Positions 40,241-49,326 of a stretch of 64,000 bases of DNA are shown here, piece by piece. Position numbers and translations under genes: made by a program. Within the stretch, counting starts at the first letter, position 1, and each line of letters begins with the position of its first letter. The notes below the pieces were generated by a model. It was not told the origin of the DNA, made no database searches, and worked only from the letters and a program-made list of their open reading frames with translations. This DNA comes from Thermoleophilia bacterium (GTDB taxonomy: Bacteria; Actinomycetota; Thermoleophilia; Gaiellales; Gaiellaceae), in the NCBI GenBank assembly GCA_025928515.1, contig JAICJI010000001.1, positions 36,522 through 100,521 on the forward strand, written 5' to 3'.

Positions 40241-41583
40241 CAAGGCTCCTGTTCAAGCAGTTCCTGAACGACGATCTGGGGTGCGCTTCGTACCTCGTCG
40301 GAGACGAGCACGCGGGTGTCGCGGTCGTCGTCGATCCGCCGTATTTCGTCGAGCCGGTGCTGGCGGAGGCCGAGCGGCACGGCGTCCGCATCGCCGGCGT
40401 TCTCGAGACCCACACCCACGCCGACCACATCTCGGGACACGGTCGCCTCGCGCTCGAGCACGGCGTCCCGATCCGCGTGCACCGCGCCGCGGAGGCGACC
40501 TTCGCGCACGAGCCGCTCGAAGACGGGACGGAAGTAGAGGTCGGCGACGTCGTGCTCCGCACTATCCACACGCCGGGCCACCGCCCCGAACACTGCTGCT
40601 TCGCGGTGATCGACCGCTCACGCAGCGACGAGCCGTGGCTCGTGCTCACCGGCGACTCGCTCTTCGTCGGCGACGCCGGCCGACCGGATCTTGCGGTCGA
40701 GGCGCGGGAAGGAGCCGAGGGCCTGTTCAACAGCCTGCGCCGGCTCGTCGAGCTCGGCGACGGCGTCGAGGTCTTCCCCGGCCACGTTGCAGGCTCGCTG
40801 TGTGGCGCGGCGATGAGCTCCAAGACCTCGACGACGATCGGCTACGAGCGCCGCTCCAATCCCGCGCTCGAGGGGGAGCTCGCCGATTTCCTCGCTGCCC
40901 GGCTCGGGCCGCAGCCGCCGCGGCCGCCCAACATGGAGCGGATCGTGGAGCTCAATCGTGGCGAGCTCCTCGGCGCCCAGCCCCAAGTGACGCGCATCGA
41001 TTCGATGCCACAGGAGGCGGTTGTCGTCGATGTCCGCCCGACGGACGCATTCGCAGCCGGTCACCACCGGGGCGCCGTCGGCATCCCGGTGTCCGGTTCC
41101 AGCTTCGCGACGCGGGCGGCGTTCGTCCTGCCCGAGCGTCCCGTCGTCCTCCATGCGGCCGACGAGGACGAGGCGGTGCGGGCCGCACGGTCGCTGCACA
41201 CGGTCGCGCTGTTCGCAACGGCCGGCTGGCAGCAAGGCGGCGGCTCGGAGAAGCTCGAGCCGGTGTCGCTCGAGGAGCTCGAGCACCTGCTCGCGAACGA
41301 CGCGGTGGAGCTGCTCGACGTGCGCGAGGCGGACGAGCGGGACGAGGGCCACATCCCCGGCTCGCAGCACCTGCCCTATCGCACGGCGCGCGCCGCGGCG
41401 GAGGCAGGGCTGCTCAACGGCCGCCCGGTCGTGACCATCTGCGAGTCGGGCCCGCGGGCGGCGATCGCCGCGAGCGTGCTGCAGGCAGCCGGCGTGGACG
41501 CACGTCCGGTGCTCGACGGCGGGATTACCGAGTGGCGCGCCCGCGGCGGCGAGACCACCTGCTTCCGCCGCTGCGGTAGCTAG
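40237..41583 (+). CDS. CstB-like persulfide dioxygenase-rhodanese fusion
   Basis: The protein has 448 residues from a TTG at 40237. The metallo-beta-lactamase domain has THTHADHISGH, GHRPEHCC, GDSLFVGDAGRPDL, FPGHVAGSLCG and STTTIGYER-like TSTTIGYER, the pattern of ETHE1/CstB persulfide dioxygenases. A middle rhodanese domain (VVDVRPTDAFAAGHHRG) has lost its Cys (VVLHAADEDE). The C-terminal rhodanese keeps it (VTICESGPRAAIAAS). This pseudo-plus-active arrangement mirrors CstB. It should oxidise persulfide to sulfite and yield thiosulfate. Confidence 0.85.
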   Translation: MTRLLFKQFLNDDLGCASYLVGDEHAGVAVVVDPPYFVEPVLAEAERHGVRIAGVLETHTHADHISGHGRLALEHGVPIRVHRAAEATFAHEPLEDGTEVEVGDVVLRTIHTPGHRPEHCCFAVIDRSRSDEPWLVLTGDSLFVGDAGRPDLAVEAREGAEGLFNSLRRLVELGDGVEVFPGHVAGSLCGAAMSSKTSTTIGYERRSNPALEGELADFLAARLGPQPPRPPNMERIVELNRGELLGAQPQVTRIDSMPQEAVVVDVRPTDAFAAGHHRGAVGIPVSGSSFATRAAFVLPERPVVLHAADEDEAVRAARSLHTVALFATAGWQQGGGSEKLEPVSLEELEHLLANDAVELLDVREADERDEGHIPGSQHLPYRTARAAAEAGLLNGRPVVTICESGPRAAIAASVLQAAGVDARPVLDGGITEWRARGGETTCFRRCGS

Positions 41584-41585
41584 CC

Positions 41586-41894
41586 CTACGTCAACAGACG
41601 GGCGACCGCCGTCACGACTGCCGCCCCCACGACCACCACGGTCATGGGCGCACGCCGCCAGAGCGCGACCGCGGCGAACGCGACTCCGAGCGCGCGTGCG
41701 TCGAGTGTGAGCGAGCGTCCCTTGCCGAACGTCTCCACCATCACCAGCGCCGCGAGCAGCGCGGACGCGAGGAGCTCGACGATGATCAGCGCGCGTGCCG
41801 GCAGCGGGCGGCCGCCGACCGTCAGCGGCCCGGCGAGCCTCAGGACGGCGGTCGCGAGCGCGAGCACCGCAACGGTCACCCATACACCGGTCAC
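41586..41894 (-). CDS. azlD: AzlD-family small membrane subunit
   Basis: The protein has 102 residues and four membrane segments (VWVTVAVLALATAVLRLAGPL, ALIIVELLASALLAALVMVET). It is the small partner of AzlC in branched-chain amino-acid export. Its GTG overlaps the azlC stop by four bases. Confidence 0.85.
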   Translation of the reverse strand: MTGVWVTVAVLALATAVLRLAGPLTVGGRPLPARALIIVELLASALLAALVMVETFGKGRSLTLDARALGVAFAAVALWRRAPMTVVVVGAAVVTAVARLLT

Positions 41895-42553
41895 GAGCGC
41901 ATCCTCGAGGCGGCTACCGCCGCCGCTGCCGCCGCCAGGATCGGCAGGCCGGCGGGAACGAGCGGCGTCAGCACGAGCGCGATCCCTGCTCCGCCTCCGG
42001 CGGCGGCCAGCCGCCGCCGTCCACGTGCCTCCTCGAACAACAACGCGACGAAGAAGGCGGGGAATAGCGCGTCGAGGCCGAGCGCGTTCGGGTCGCCGAG
42101 CCTCGGCCCGACGAAGACGCCGACGATCGTCCCGAGCACCCAGCCCGTGTACTGCGGGATGCTCACCCCGACCATGTACCAGGGGTCGAAAGTGCCGTCT
42201 CCCCTACTCGCGGCCGCCCACGAGGCGTCGACCGTGGTCAGCGCGAACGCCGCGCGCGACAACGGGCGGCCGAGCAGCGACGGGGCCAACGCGAGCCCCA
42301 TTGCGAGGTACCGCGCGTTGAGCAGGACGGCAGCGGCGATCGCTGCTCCTGTACTTCCGCCGGCGGTCAGGACCGCGAGCGCCCCGAACTGCGCCGAGCC
42401 CGAGAACACGAAGATCGACATGACGATCGGAGCGAGCGAGCCCATGAGCGGTCGCGCGAGCACACCGAACGAGAGCGAGATCGCAAACACGGCGATCCCG
42501 AAGGGCAGGCCGCGCCGGATCCCGGCCCTGCGCCGCTCCCTCGCCGCCTCCAT
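41891..42553 (-). CDS. azlC: AzlC-family branched-chain amino acid exporter subunit
   Basis: The protein has 220 residues from the ATG at 42553. The AzlC signature is RRGLPFGIAVFAISLSFGVLARP, FVFSGSAQFGAL, LLNARYLAMGLALAP and FALTTVDASWA. With AzlD it exports branched-chain amino acids or analogues, matching the leucine-catabolism genes close by. TAACGT lies seven bases before the ATG. Confidence 0.88.
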   Translation of the reverse strand: MEAARERRRAGIRRGLPFGIAVFAISLSFGVLARPLMGSLAPIVMSIFVFSGSAQFGALAVLTAGGSTGAAIAAAVLLNARYLAMGLALAPSLLGRPLSRAAFALTTVDASWAAASRGDGTFDPWYMVGVSIPQYTGWVLGTIVGVFVGPRLGDPNALGLDALFPAFFVALLFEEARGRRRLAAAGGGAGIALVLTPLVPAGLPILAAAAAAVAASRMRS

Positions 42554-42560
42554 GAGCCCA

Positions 42561-42566
42561 ACGTTA
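42561..42566 (-). promoter_or_regulatory. -10 box, leaderless type, for azlCD
   Basis: TAACGT on the minus strand, seven bases before the ATG at 42553. Confidence 0.35.
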
Positions 42567-42582
42567 TGGGCGGAGCTGCAGG

Positions 42583-42870
42583 CTAGGACGCCGCCGAGAG
42601 CAGGCCTTCCGCGTCGCGCACGAGCTTCGTCGCTCCGACCGCGTGGAAGAACGCGAGGCCACGCTCGAGCTGCACGTCGGCCTCCCGGGTGCGGCCCGCT
42701 GCTGCGAGCTGCCGGGCCGCCTCGATCCTGGTGACGGCCTCGTCGTGCGGCGAAACGAGCGCCCATTCGTCCGCCGCCTCGAGCACGCGACCCTCGAGCA
42801 GCAAGCGGGCCCCGCGCACACGGCGCGTATCCGCATGTCGCTTGTGAAACGCGAGCCACTTCTCCCCCAT
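42583..42870 (-). pseudogene. C-terminal TPR segment of the cyclase/ATPase gene, shifted out of frame
   Basis: Reading from 42870, GARLLLEGRVLEAADEW, AVTRIEAARQLAAAGRTREADVQLERGLAFFHAVGATKLVRDAEGLL is the typical last TPR and end of cyclase-ATPase-TPR regulators. It lies in a different frame just after the stop of the gene at 42906. I interpret it as the true 3' end of that gene, separated by a frameshift. An independent small gene starting at ATG 42870 is less likely. Confidence 0.6.
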
Positions 42871-42905
42871 CCCGACGCGTATGACCAGAACCGTGTTCTT
42901 CGCGT

Positions 42906-45806
42906 CTACCCCGGTGCCCGGTGCCGGATCGCGAGCGCCACAGGAAAAACCCGTTCGACGAGCCGCCGCGCCAGCTCCTCGTCGCCGATGACGAGCGAGG
43001 CCCAGCCGGCTTCGAGAAGCCCCGGGATGGCCGACTGCCCATCGGGAATCTTCTCCGCCAGCGCCAGCCCTTCGTCCCGGCAGGCTCGGGCCGCGGCGAG
43101 CTGGTCGCGCGCCCCCAGGATGTACGCCTTGAACAAGAGGATGCTGTCGAGGGTGTAGTGCGGGCCGAGCGCGATCTGCGCGTCCCCGCGCCGCAGCGCC
43201 TCGTCCCAGCTCCCGAAGAGCAGGGCTTTGTGGATCCATCCCCACTCGAGCCAGCGGAGGTTCGGCCGGTCGCCCGCCCGCTCGGCCTCCTCCATTGCGG
43301 CAGCCTGCAGCGGCTCAAATGCATCCATGGCGCCGTCCGTCCACTCGAAGACGGCGCAGTTCGCAAGCGCGCGGAAGCGCGGCGACGAACCGATCGGCGC
43401 GAGCTCGATCGCCGTGTCCGTGAGCCGCCGTCCCTCGTCGAGATCCCCGGCGGCCATCGCGACGACGCCCTGCGTCACGAGCAGCGAGGCGCGCAGCTCG
43501 TTCGAGCCATGGGCCGGCGCCAGCTCCACTGCCTCCGCAAGGTCACGCTCGGCGCGGTCGTAATCGCCCCGGAACCAATGAATGCGCGCGCTCTCGGCGA
43601 GGAGCTCCGCTCGCGCGGGCGAGGCCGGGCGCCCATCGAGCAGCTTCAGCCCGCGTTCGAGGAAGCTGCGGGGGTCTCCCGTCGCGTACCAGACGGTCAT
43701 CGCCGCTGACGCCGCGAATTGCGCTGCGTCCTCCCACAGACCGGCCGCCTCGAGAGCATCCAACGCGGCCTCGAGTTGGTCGGTATCTCCGGTTGCGCGG
43801 GCGCGCGCGCCGGCGCACGCCGCGACGAGCTTCGGGTACTCCCCGTCTTCGGCCGGCCAGGAAGCGAGCGCCTGAGCGTAGTAGCGCTCGGCCGCGGGCC
43901 AGGCCCCGAGCGCGCGGGCGCGGTCGCCAGCGCGTCGGAACGTGATCCGCGCCCGGTCGCCCACCTCGACCCCCAGCTCGTCGCCCGCCGCGAGATGGTG
44001 CGCGACGAGCTCGGCATGATCATCGGCGCGGCCCAACGACTCGATCCAGTCGGCCGCGCGCACGTGCTTCTCGCCTCGCGCCGCGCGTGGGATCTGGCCG
44101 TAGGCGACGTCGCGGACGAGCACGTGCCGGAACACGTACTGCGTCTCGCCGCCGACAGCCGAGCGGCGCTCGCGGCGCAGGATCCCCTTGCGGTCGAGCG
44201 AGTGGAGCGCTTCGTCGTGCGCGTCGATGGCTCCCGCCCAGAACACCTTCCCGTAGACCGAGGCGTCCTGCACGATCCGCTTTTCCTCCGGTGAGAGCCC
44301 GTCGAGCCGCGCGGCGATCAACCCCTGCACCGTCTCGGGTAGGGGTAGGTCGTCGGCCGAGCCGCGCTCCGTGTAGAGACGCGCGAACTGCTCGGCGTAC
44401 AACGGGTTTCCGCCGGCCCGCTCGAGCAGCGCCCGTTGCGTCTCCGCCGGCAGCGCGGCCTGGTCGAGGACGGCGTGGATGATCTGCGCCGCCTCCTCGT
44501 CGCTCAACGGCGTCAGTGCGATCGTCGAGACGTTCAGCTTGCCGCCGCCCCACGACGGCCTCCGGTCGAGCAGCTCGGGGCGCGCGGTCGCGATGACGAG
44601 GATTGGGACTCCCGTCGCCCAGTCGACGAGATGGTCGATGAAGTCGAGCAGGCCCTCGTCGCCCCAGTGCATGTCCTCGAAGACCATGACGAGCGGACGC
44701 CGTTCGGCGAGGCTCTCGAAAAACGCACGCCACGCCGGAGCACTGTCACCGCCCGCACCGCCGTGATCGACGCCGACGAGCGGAAGGAGGTGATCGATCA
44801 CCCACTCGCGCTCTGCCTCGTCCGCCAGGAGTTGCGCGACGTTCGAGCGCAACTTCTCGGCGCAAATGTCCGGTGGATCGTTCTCCTCGATGCCGGCCTG
44901 CGCCTTCACCATCTCCGCCACCGCCCAGAAGCTGACGCCGTCACCGTAGGGCAGCGCGCGGCCCTGGCGCCACCACACGAGATCCGGCTGTCCTTCGAGA
45001 TGCGCGAAGAACGCTCCGACGAGGCGCGACTTGCCGATGCCGGGGACGCCGACGAGCGTGACGAGCTGCGGCTCGCGCTCGGACTTCGCCCGCTCGAACG
45101 CGTCGACGATCACGCCGAGCTCGCGCGTGCGACCCACGAACGGCAACGCCGTGCGCTCGACGTCCACCCCGAGCCGGGAGCGCACCCGAACGGCCTCCCA
45201 GACCGGGATCGGCTCGGACTTGCCCTTCCCCACGACCGGCTCGCGCTCTGCATACTCGACGACATCCCTCGTCGCGCGATACGTCGTCTCGCCGACGAGC
45301 ACGCCGTTCACGGGCGCGGCGGTCTGCAGCCTCGCCGTCGTGTTGACGACGTCGCCGGCTGCCATCCCCTCCCCCTCCGCAGGCCGCGCCCCGAGGATGA
45401 CGAGCGCCTCGCCGGTGTTGACCGCGATGCGCACCTGAAGGTCGTGCTCCTCGCGCGCCCAGTCCCGGATCGCCAGTGCGGCGCCGACCGCGCGCAGCGG
45501 ATCGTCGTCGTGCGCGACCGGAGCTCCGAAGAGCGCCATCACCGCGTCGCCGATGAACTTCTCCACCGTCCCGCCGCGTTTCTCGAGCTCGCTGCGCAGC
45601 CGCTCCCAGTACGGCGCGAGCACGGCGCGGACGTCTTCCGGATCGAGTTGCTCCGCGCGCGAGGTGAAGCCGACGAGGTCGGCGAAGAGCACCGAAACGA
45701 CCTTGCGCTCCTCGCGGGGCGGCTCGCTCGTCAGCGCTGCGCCGCAGGCGGAACAGAAGCGCGCGGTGTCGTGGTTCTCCTGGCTGCAGACGGGACAGGC
45801 GCGCAT
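42906..45806 (-). CDS. zinc-ribbon + class III cyclase + AAA ATPase + TPR regulator
   Basis: The protein has 966 residues from the ATG at 45806 (TAGACT box seven bases before; the track's start at 45884 lies beyond it). A zinc ribbon (CPVCSQENHDTARFCSACG) precedes the cyclase domain: LFADLVGFTSRAE, VEKFIGDAVMALFG and GDVVNTTARL, all catalytic residues retained. The ATPase has P-loop GVPGIGKS and Walker B LVMVFEDMHWGDEG. A TPR-like region follows. The frame ends early (HRAPG) and the usual C-terminal repeat continues in another frame at 42583. It may be a cAMP-producing regulator. Confidence 0.87.
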   Translation of the reverse strand: MRACPVCSQENHDTARFCSACGAALTSEPPREERKVVSVLFADLVGFTSRAEQLDPEDVRAVLAPYWERLRSELEKRGGTVEKFIGDAVMALFGAPVAHDDDPLRAVGAALAIRDWAREEHDLQVRIAVNTGEALVILGARPAEGEGMAAGDVVNTTARLQTAAPVNGVLVGETTYRATRDVVEYAEREPVVGKGKSEPIPVWEAVRVRSRLGVDVERTALPFVGRTRELGVIVDAFERAKSEREPQLVTLVGVPGIGKSRLVGAFFAHLEGQPDLVWWRQGRALPYGDGVSFWAVAEMVKAQAGIEENDPPDICAEKLRSNVAQLLADEAEREWVIDHLLPLVGVDHGGAGGDSAPAWRAFFESLAERRPLVMVFEDMHWGDEGLLDFIDHLVDWATGVPILVIATARPELLDRRPSWGGGKLNVSTIALTPLSDEEAAQIIHAVLDQAALPAETQRALLERAGGNPLYAEQFARLYTERGSADDLPLPETVQGLIAARLDGLSPEEKRIVQDASVYGKVFWAGAIDAHDEALHSLDRKGILRRERRSAVGGETQYVFRHVLVRDVAYGQIPRAARGEKHVRAADWIESLGRADDHAELVAHHLAAGDELGVEVGDRARITFRRAGDRARALGAWPAAERYYAQALASWPAEDGEYPKLVAACAGARARATGDTDQLEAALDALEAAGLWEDAAQFAASAAMTVWYATGDPRSFLERGLKLLDGRPASPARAELLAESARIHWFRGDYDRAERDLAEAVELAPAHGSNELRASLLVTQGVVAMAAGDLDEGRRLTDTAIELAPIGSSPRFRALANCAVFEWTDGAMDAFEPLQAAAMEEAERAGDRPNLRWLEWGWIHKALLFGSWDEALRRGDAQIALGPHYTLDSILLFKAYILGARDQLAAARACRDEGLALAEKIPDGQSAIPGLLEAGWASLVIGDEELARRLVERVFPVALAIRHRAPG

Positions 45807-45813
45807 CGGGCGG

Positions 45814-45819
45814 AGTCTA
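45814..45819 (-). promoter_or_regulatory. -10 box, leaderless type, for the zinc-ribbon cyclase gene
   Basis: TAGACT on the minus strand, seven bases before the ATG at 45806. Confidence 0.5.
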
Positions 45820-45849
45820 GGACGCTGTGACGTGCGTTTCGAGCGCGGG

Positions 45850-47037
45850 TCAGTCGAGCCGCTCGACCGGGTAGCCCCACTCACCGAGTTGCATGAGAAG
45901 CTGCTCGCAGTGCGCGTCGTCGCGCGTGAGCAGCGTGAGCTCGACGCCCGTGTAGCCGACGGGGATTCCCGGCGACTCGCGCTGGTGCTCGACCTCGACG
46001 ACGTTCACGCGCTCGCCCGCCAGCCTCCCGAGCAGCTCCGCGAGCTCTCCCGGCCGGTCCGGGACACGCGTGCGCAGCACGAGGTAGCGGCCGTGGAGCG
46101 CGAGCCCGCGCCGCATCACCTGCACCATGAGCGAGGCGTCGATGTTGCCCCCGGAGAGGAGCGCGAGCACGGCGCCCGAACCGCCGACGAGACCTCCGAG
46201 GACGGCGGCGACGCTCGCCGCTCCCGCCCCTTCGACGACGAGCTTCGTCCGCTCGGCGAGGAGGACGATCGCCTCCGCGATCTGCTCGTCCTCGACGGTG
46301 ACGATGTCGTCGAGCGTCTCGCCGAGGATCCCCATCGTCAGGTCGCCCGGCTGCTTGACCGCGATCCCGTCGGCGATCGTGTGGCCCGAGCCGCCCGGTC
46401 GAGTTCCCGCGGCCTGGACTCCGACCAGGCGCAGCCCCGGCCGCACGGCGCGGAGGGCGAGGGAAATGCCCGACGCCAGCCCTCCTCCCCCGATCGGGAG
46501 CACGACCGTGTCGAGCTCGTCGACCTGCTCCGCGAGCTCGAGGCCGATCGTCCCCTGGCCCGACATCACGAAGGTGTCCTCGTACGGGTGGACGAACGTG
46601 CCGCCGCTCCCCTCGACGTAGGCCTGGGCCTCGGCGAGCGTCTCTTCGAACGCCGGCCCCGTCAGATCGACCTCAGCGCCGTAATTGCGCGTCGCGTCGA
46701 CCTTGGCCATCGGCGAGTCCTGCGGCATGAAGATGCGCGCCGGCGCGCCGAGCTCCCGGGCCGCCCAGGCGACCGCCTGGCCGTGGTTGCCGGCGCTCGC
46801 TGCCACGACACCCGCGGCAAGGCGCTCGGGCTCGAGGCTCGAGAGCTTCGTGTAGGCGCCGCGGATCTTGAACGAGCCCGTCCGCTGCAGGTTCTCGGCC
46901 TTCAGGCGAACGGAGCGGCTCGTCAGCCGAGAGAGCGTCTCGGAGGGGAAGACCGGCGTGACGCGCGCGACTCCGGCGAGCCGCTCGCGTGCGCGCTCGA
47001 TCTCAGGAAGCCCGGGTGCCGTTACCTGCGTCGCCAT
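45850..47037 (-). CDS. ilvA: threonine ammonia-lyase (threonine dehydratase)
   Basis: The protein has 395 residues. PLP fold type II: the Lys is in RTGSFKIRGAY, with ASAGNHGQAVAW and PIGGGGLASG (phosphate loop). The C-terminal ACT domain starts LRTRVPDRPGELAELLGRLAG, the short, catabolic-like form with one ACT domain. It converts threonine to 2-oxobutyrate and ammonia, feeding isoleucine synthesis or propionyl-CoA. The first 35 bases overlap the 3' end of meaB in a different frame. Confidence 0.92.
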   Translation of the reverse strand: MATQVTAPGLPEIERARERLAGVARVTPVFPSETLSRLTSRSVRLKAENLQRTGSFKIRGAYTKLSSLEPERLAAGVVAASAGNHGQAVAWAARELGAPARIFMPQDSPMAKVDATRNYGAEVDLTGPAFEETLAEAQAYVEGSGGTFVHPYEDTFVMSGQGTIGLELAEQVDELDTVVLPIGGGGLASGISLALRAVRPGLRLVGVQAAGTRPGGSGHTIADGIAVKQPGDLTMGILGETLDDIVTVEDEQIAEAIVLLAERTKLVVEGAGAASVAAVLGGLVGGSGAVLALLSGGNIDASLMVQVMRRGLALHGRYLVLRTRVPDRPGELAELLGRLAGERVNVVEVEHQRESPGIPVGYTGVELTLLTRDDAHCEQLLMQLGEWGYPVERLD

Positions 47038-48004
47038 CGTGGATCCGGAAGACCTTCTCGAGTATCTCGCGTACCGCGGTCAGCGGGTCGAGCTCCCGCG
47101 CCTGCACCTCGGCCAGCAGCCGCCGCAGCTCGGCGTCGTCGGCGACGGCACGCTCGAGGTGGCGGCTCGCCCGGCTCGACGCGACCGCGAAGACCTCGCG
47201 GGCCAGGTTCGCCCGGCGCCTCGCGTCGAGCTGTCCACTCTCCTCGAGGAATGCGCGGTGCTCTTCGACCTTCTCCCACAGCTCCGGCACGTGCTCGCCG
47301 TGCAGGGCTTCGGTGAGGACGATCGGCGGGTTCCAGTCGCGGCTGCGATCGAGCGCGAGGATCGAGCGCACCTCGTTGAGCATCGTCTTGGCCGCGGGGT
47401 TGTCCATCTTGTTGATCGCGATCACGTCGGGGATCTCCATGATTCCCGCCTTCAACGCCTGCACGGCGTCGCCCGAGCCCGGCATGAGGACGAGCAGGAC
47501 GGTGTCGGCGATCCCGATCACCTCGACCTCACTCTGCCCCGCGCCGACCGTCTCGAGGAAAACGATGTCCTTGCCCGCCGCGTCGAGCACGAGGAGCGCC
47601 TGCAGGGCCGCCTCGGCGAGGCCGCCGAGATGGCCGCGCGTCCCCATCGAGCGGATGAAGACTTCCGGGTCGAGAAAGTGGTCGCTGAGCCGGATCCGGT
47701 CGCCCAGCAGCGCGCCGTGCGAGAACGGGCTCGAGGGATCGACCGAGACGACGCCGACCGTGTTCTCGCGCTCACGGACGTGGCGGATCAGTGCCGAGAC
47801 GAGGCTCGACTTCCCTACGCCGGGTGGGCCGGTCACGCCGACCGAATAGGACGAGCCTGTGTGCGGATAGAGGTCGGCGACGACGCCGTACGCGAGCGGG
47901 TCGCCGTCCTCCACGAGCGAGATCGTGCGTGCGAGAGCGCGCCGGTCGCCCTCCCGGACGCCGGCGGCCAGGTCTTCACGACTCCACTCGCGCCGTCCCG
48001 CCAC
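47003..48004 (-). CDS. meaB: MeaB/ArgK-type G3E GTPase (methylmalonyl-CoA mutase chaperone)
   Basis: The protein has 333 residues from the GTG at 48004. It has the G1 loop GVTGPPGVGKSSLVS, SVDPSSPFSHGALLGDRIRL, ETVGAGQSEVE and the G4 motif INKMD, all typical of MeaB/MMAA. It protects and reloads adenosylcobalamin on methylmalonyl-CoA mutase. No mutase gene is in the window. Overlap with ilvA links threonine to 2-oxobutyrate, propionyl-CoA and methylmalonyl-CoA. TAGATT is seven bases before the GTG. Confidence 0.9.
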   Translation of the reverse strand: MAGRREWSREDLAAGVREGDRRALARTISLVEDGDPLAYGVVADLYPHTGSSYSVGVTGPPGVGKSSLVSALIRHVRERENTVGVVSVDPSSPFSHGALLGDRIRLSDHFLDPEVFIRSMGTRGHLGGLAEAALQALLVLDAAGKDIVFLETVGAGQSEVEVIGIADTVLLVLMPGSGDAVQALKAGIMEIPDVIAINKMDNPAAKTMLNEVRSILALDRSRDWNPPIVLTEALHGEHVPELWEKVEEHRAFLEESGQLDARRRANLAREVFAVASSRASRHLERAVADDAELRRLLAEVQARELDPLTAVREILEKVFRIHDGDAGNGTRAS

Positions 48005-48011
48005 GACCCGG

Positions 48012-48017
48012 AATCTA
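48012..48017 (-). promoter_or_regulatory. -10 box, leaderless type, for meaB
   Basis: TAGATT on the minus strand, seven bases before the GTG at 48004. Confidence 0.45.
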
Positions 48018-48018
48018 T

Positions 48019-49290
48019 TCAGTTCGCGGCAGCGACCGGCGAGCGTTCGGCTGGCGCGACCTCGGCCTCCGCGGCCGTCTCGCTGCCGAGGTTCCGCGCG
48101 AGCACGGCGCCGGCGAGGGCGGCCACGAGCAACACTGCGCCCGAGCCTGCCCAGATCCAGCGCGGGGTATTCACCTCCACAGGCTTGCGGAGGAAGACGC
48201 CGCCGAGCCCGAGCCCGAGCCCAACAAACAGGTAGGTGACGCTCATCACGAACGTCAGCGCCCGCCCACGCAGCAGGTCGAACGTGCCGCGCTGGACGAG
48301 CAACGCGTTGCAGGCGACCGCGGCGCCGTTGCCGATCCCGAGCACGACGGCGCAGAGAGCCGCTACCCACACGTCGGGGCTGACCGCGACCGTGAGCGAC
48401 CCGAGGGCCATGAGCAGCAGAGCCTCGCCGTACACGCGGCCGACGCTGTAGTGCGCCAGCGCGGAGGCGCTCGCGAAGGCACCGAGCACGAGGCCGGCAC
48501 CGGTCGCGCCGTACACGAGCCCGTAGCCGACGTTGCCTCCCGAGAACGTGTTCTTCGCGATGAAGACGGTCGCGACGTTGCTCGCGCCCACGGCGAACGA
48601 GGCGATTCCCCACGCGACGAGCACGGCCCGCATCGAGGGCGAGCGGAGCGCGGCGCCGAAGCCATCCCGCAGATCGCGCCAGTAGCCGCGCGAGAGCGCA
48701 CGCTCGCTTTGCAGGAGGCGCGGCGGGATCCGCACGAGCAGCGCGATCGAGACCACGAAGGACGCCGCGTTGATCGCGTAGGCCACTTTCGGGCCGTCCG
48801 CGGCCGTCAAGACGCCGCCCACGAGCGGCCCCACCGCCCAGCTCACGTTCTCGACCGTCTGCAGCAGCGCGTTCGCGCGAGGCAGCTCCGCGTCCGGCAC
48901 GAGGTTCGGGATCCCGGCGTAGACGGCCGGGCGGAAGAACCCGGTGGCGAGGCCCGCGACGAGCGCGAGCCCGACGACCGTCGCGGCGCTCGGCGCGAAG
49001 GGAAGAGCAACGAACACGCCGACCCTGATCGCGTCGGCGCCGATCATCAGCGACCGCCGCTCGAGCCGATCCAGGAGCGGCCCGAACACGAGCCCCACCA
49101 CGATCGTCGGCAAGAACTCGACGACGAGCACGGCCCCCACCCAGAGGCCGGAGCCCGTCCGGTCGTGGACGTCGATCGCGAGCGCAATTGCCGCGAGCAG
49201 CGTCCCGACGCTCGAGCCGAGGGTCGCAAAGAAGAGGTTGCGGAACCCCTCCAGGCGGAGCGGCGCGAGCTGGGCGGACGGAAGCCTCAC
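48019..49290 (-). CDS. MFS transporter (EntS/MFS_3-like exporter)
   Basis: The protein has 423 residues and 12 membrane segments. FRNLFFATLGSSVGTLLAAIALAIDVHDRTGS and GPLLDRLERRSLMIGADAIRVGVF (motif-A-like loop) are features of the EntS/MFS_3 export subfamily. ANALLQTVENVSWAVGPLVGGVL follows. The substrate is unknown. The gene ends 15 bases upstream of meaB. Confidence 0.85.
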   Translation of the reverse strand: MRLPSAQLAPLRLEGFRNLFFATLGSSVGTLLAAIALAIDVHDRTGSGLWVGAVLVVEFLPTIVVGLVFGPLLDRLERRSLMIGADAIRVGVFVALPFAPSAATVVGLALVAGLATGFFRPAVYAGIPNLVPDAELPRANALLQTVENVSWAVGPLVGGVLTAADGPKVAYAINAASFVVSIALLVRIPPRLLQSERALSRGYWRDLRDGFGAALRSPSMRAVLVAWGIASFAVGASNVATVFIAKNTFSGGNVGYGLVYGATGAGLVLGAFASASALAHYSVGRVYGEALLLMALGSLTVAVSPDVWVAALCAVVLGIGNGAAVACNALLVQRGTFDLLRGRALTFVMSVTYLFVGLGLGLGGVFLRKPVEVNTPRWIWAGSGAVLLVAALAGAVLARNLGSETAAEAEVAPAERSPVAAAN

Positions 49291-49326
49291 GAGCTTGCGC
49301 CCGAACGTACCACCTGCGCCAGCCGG

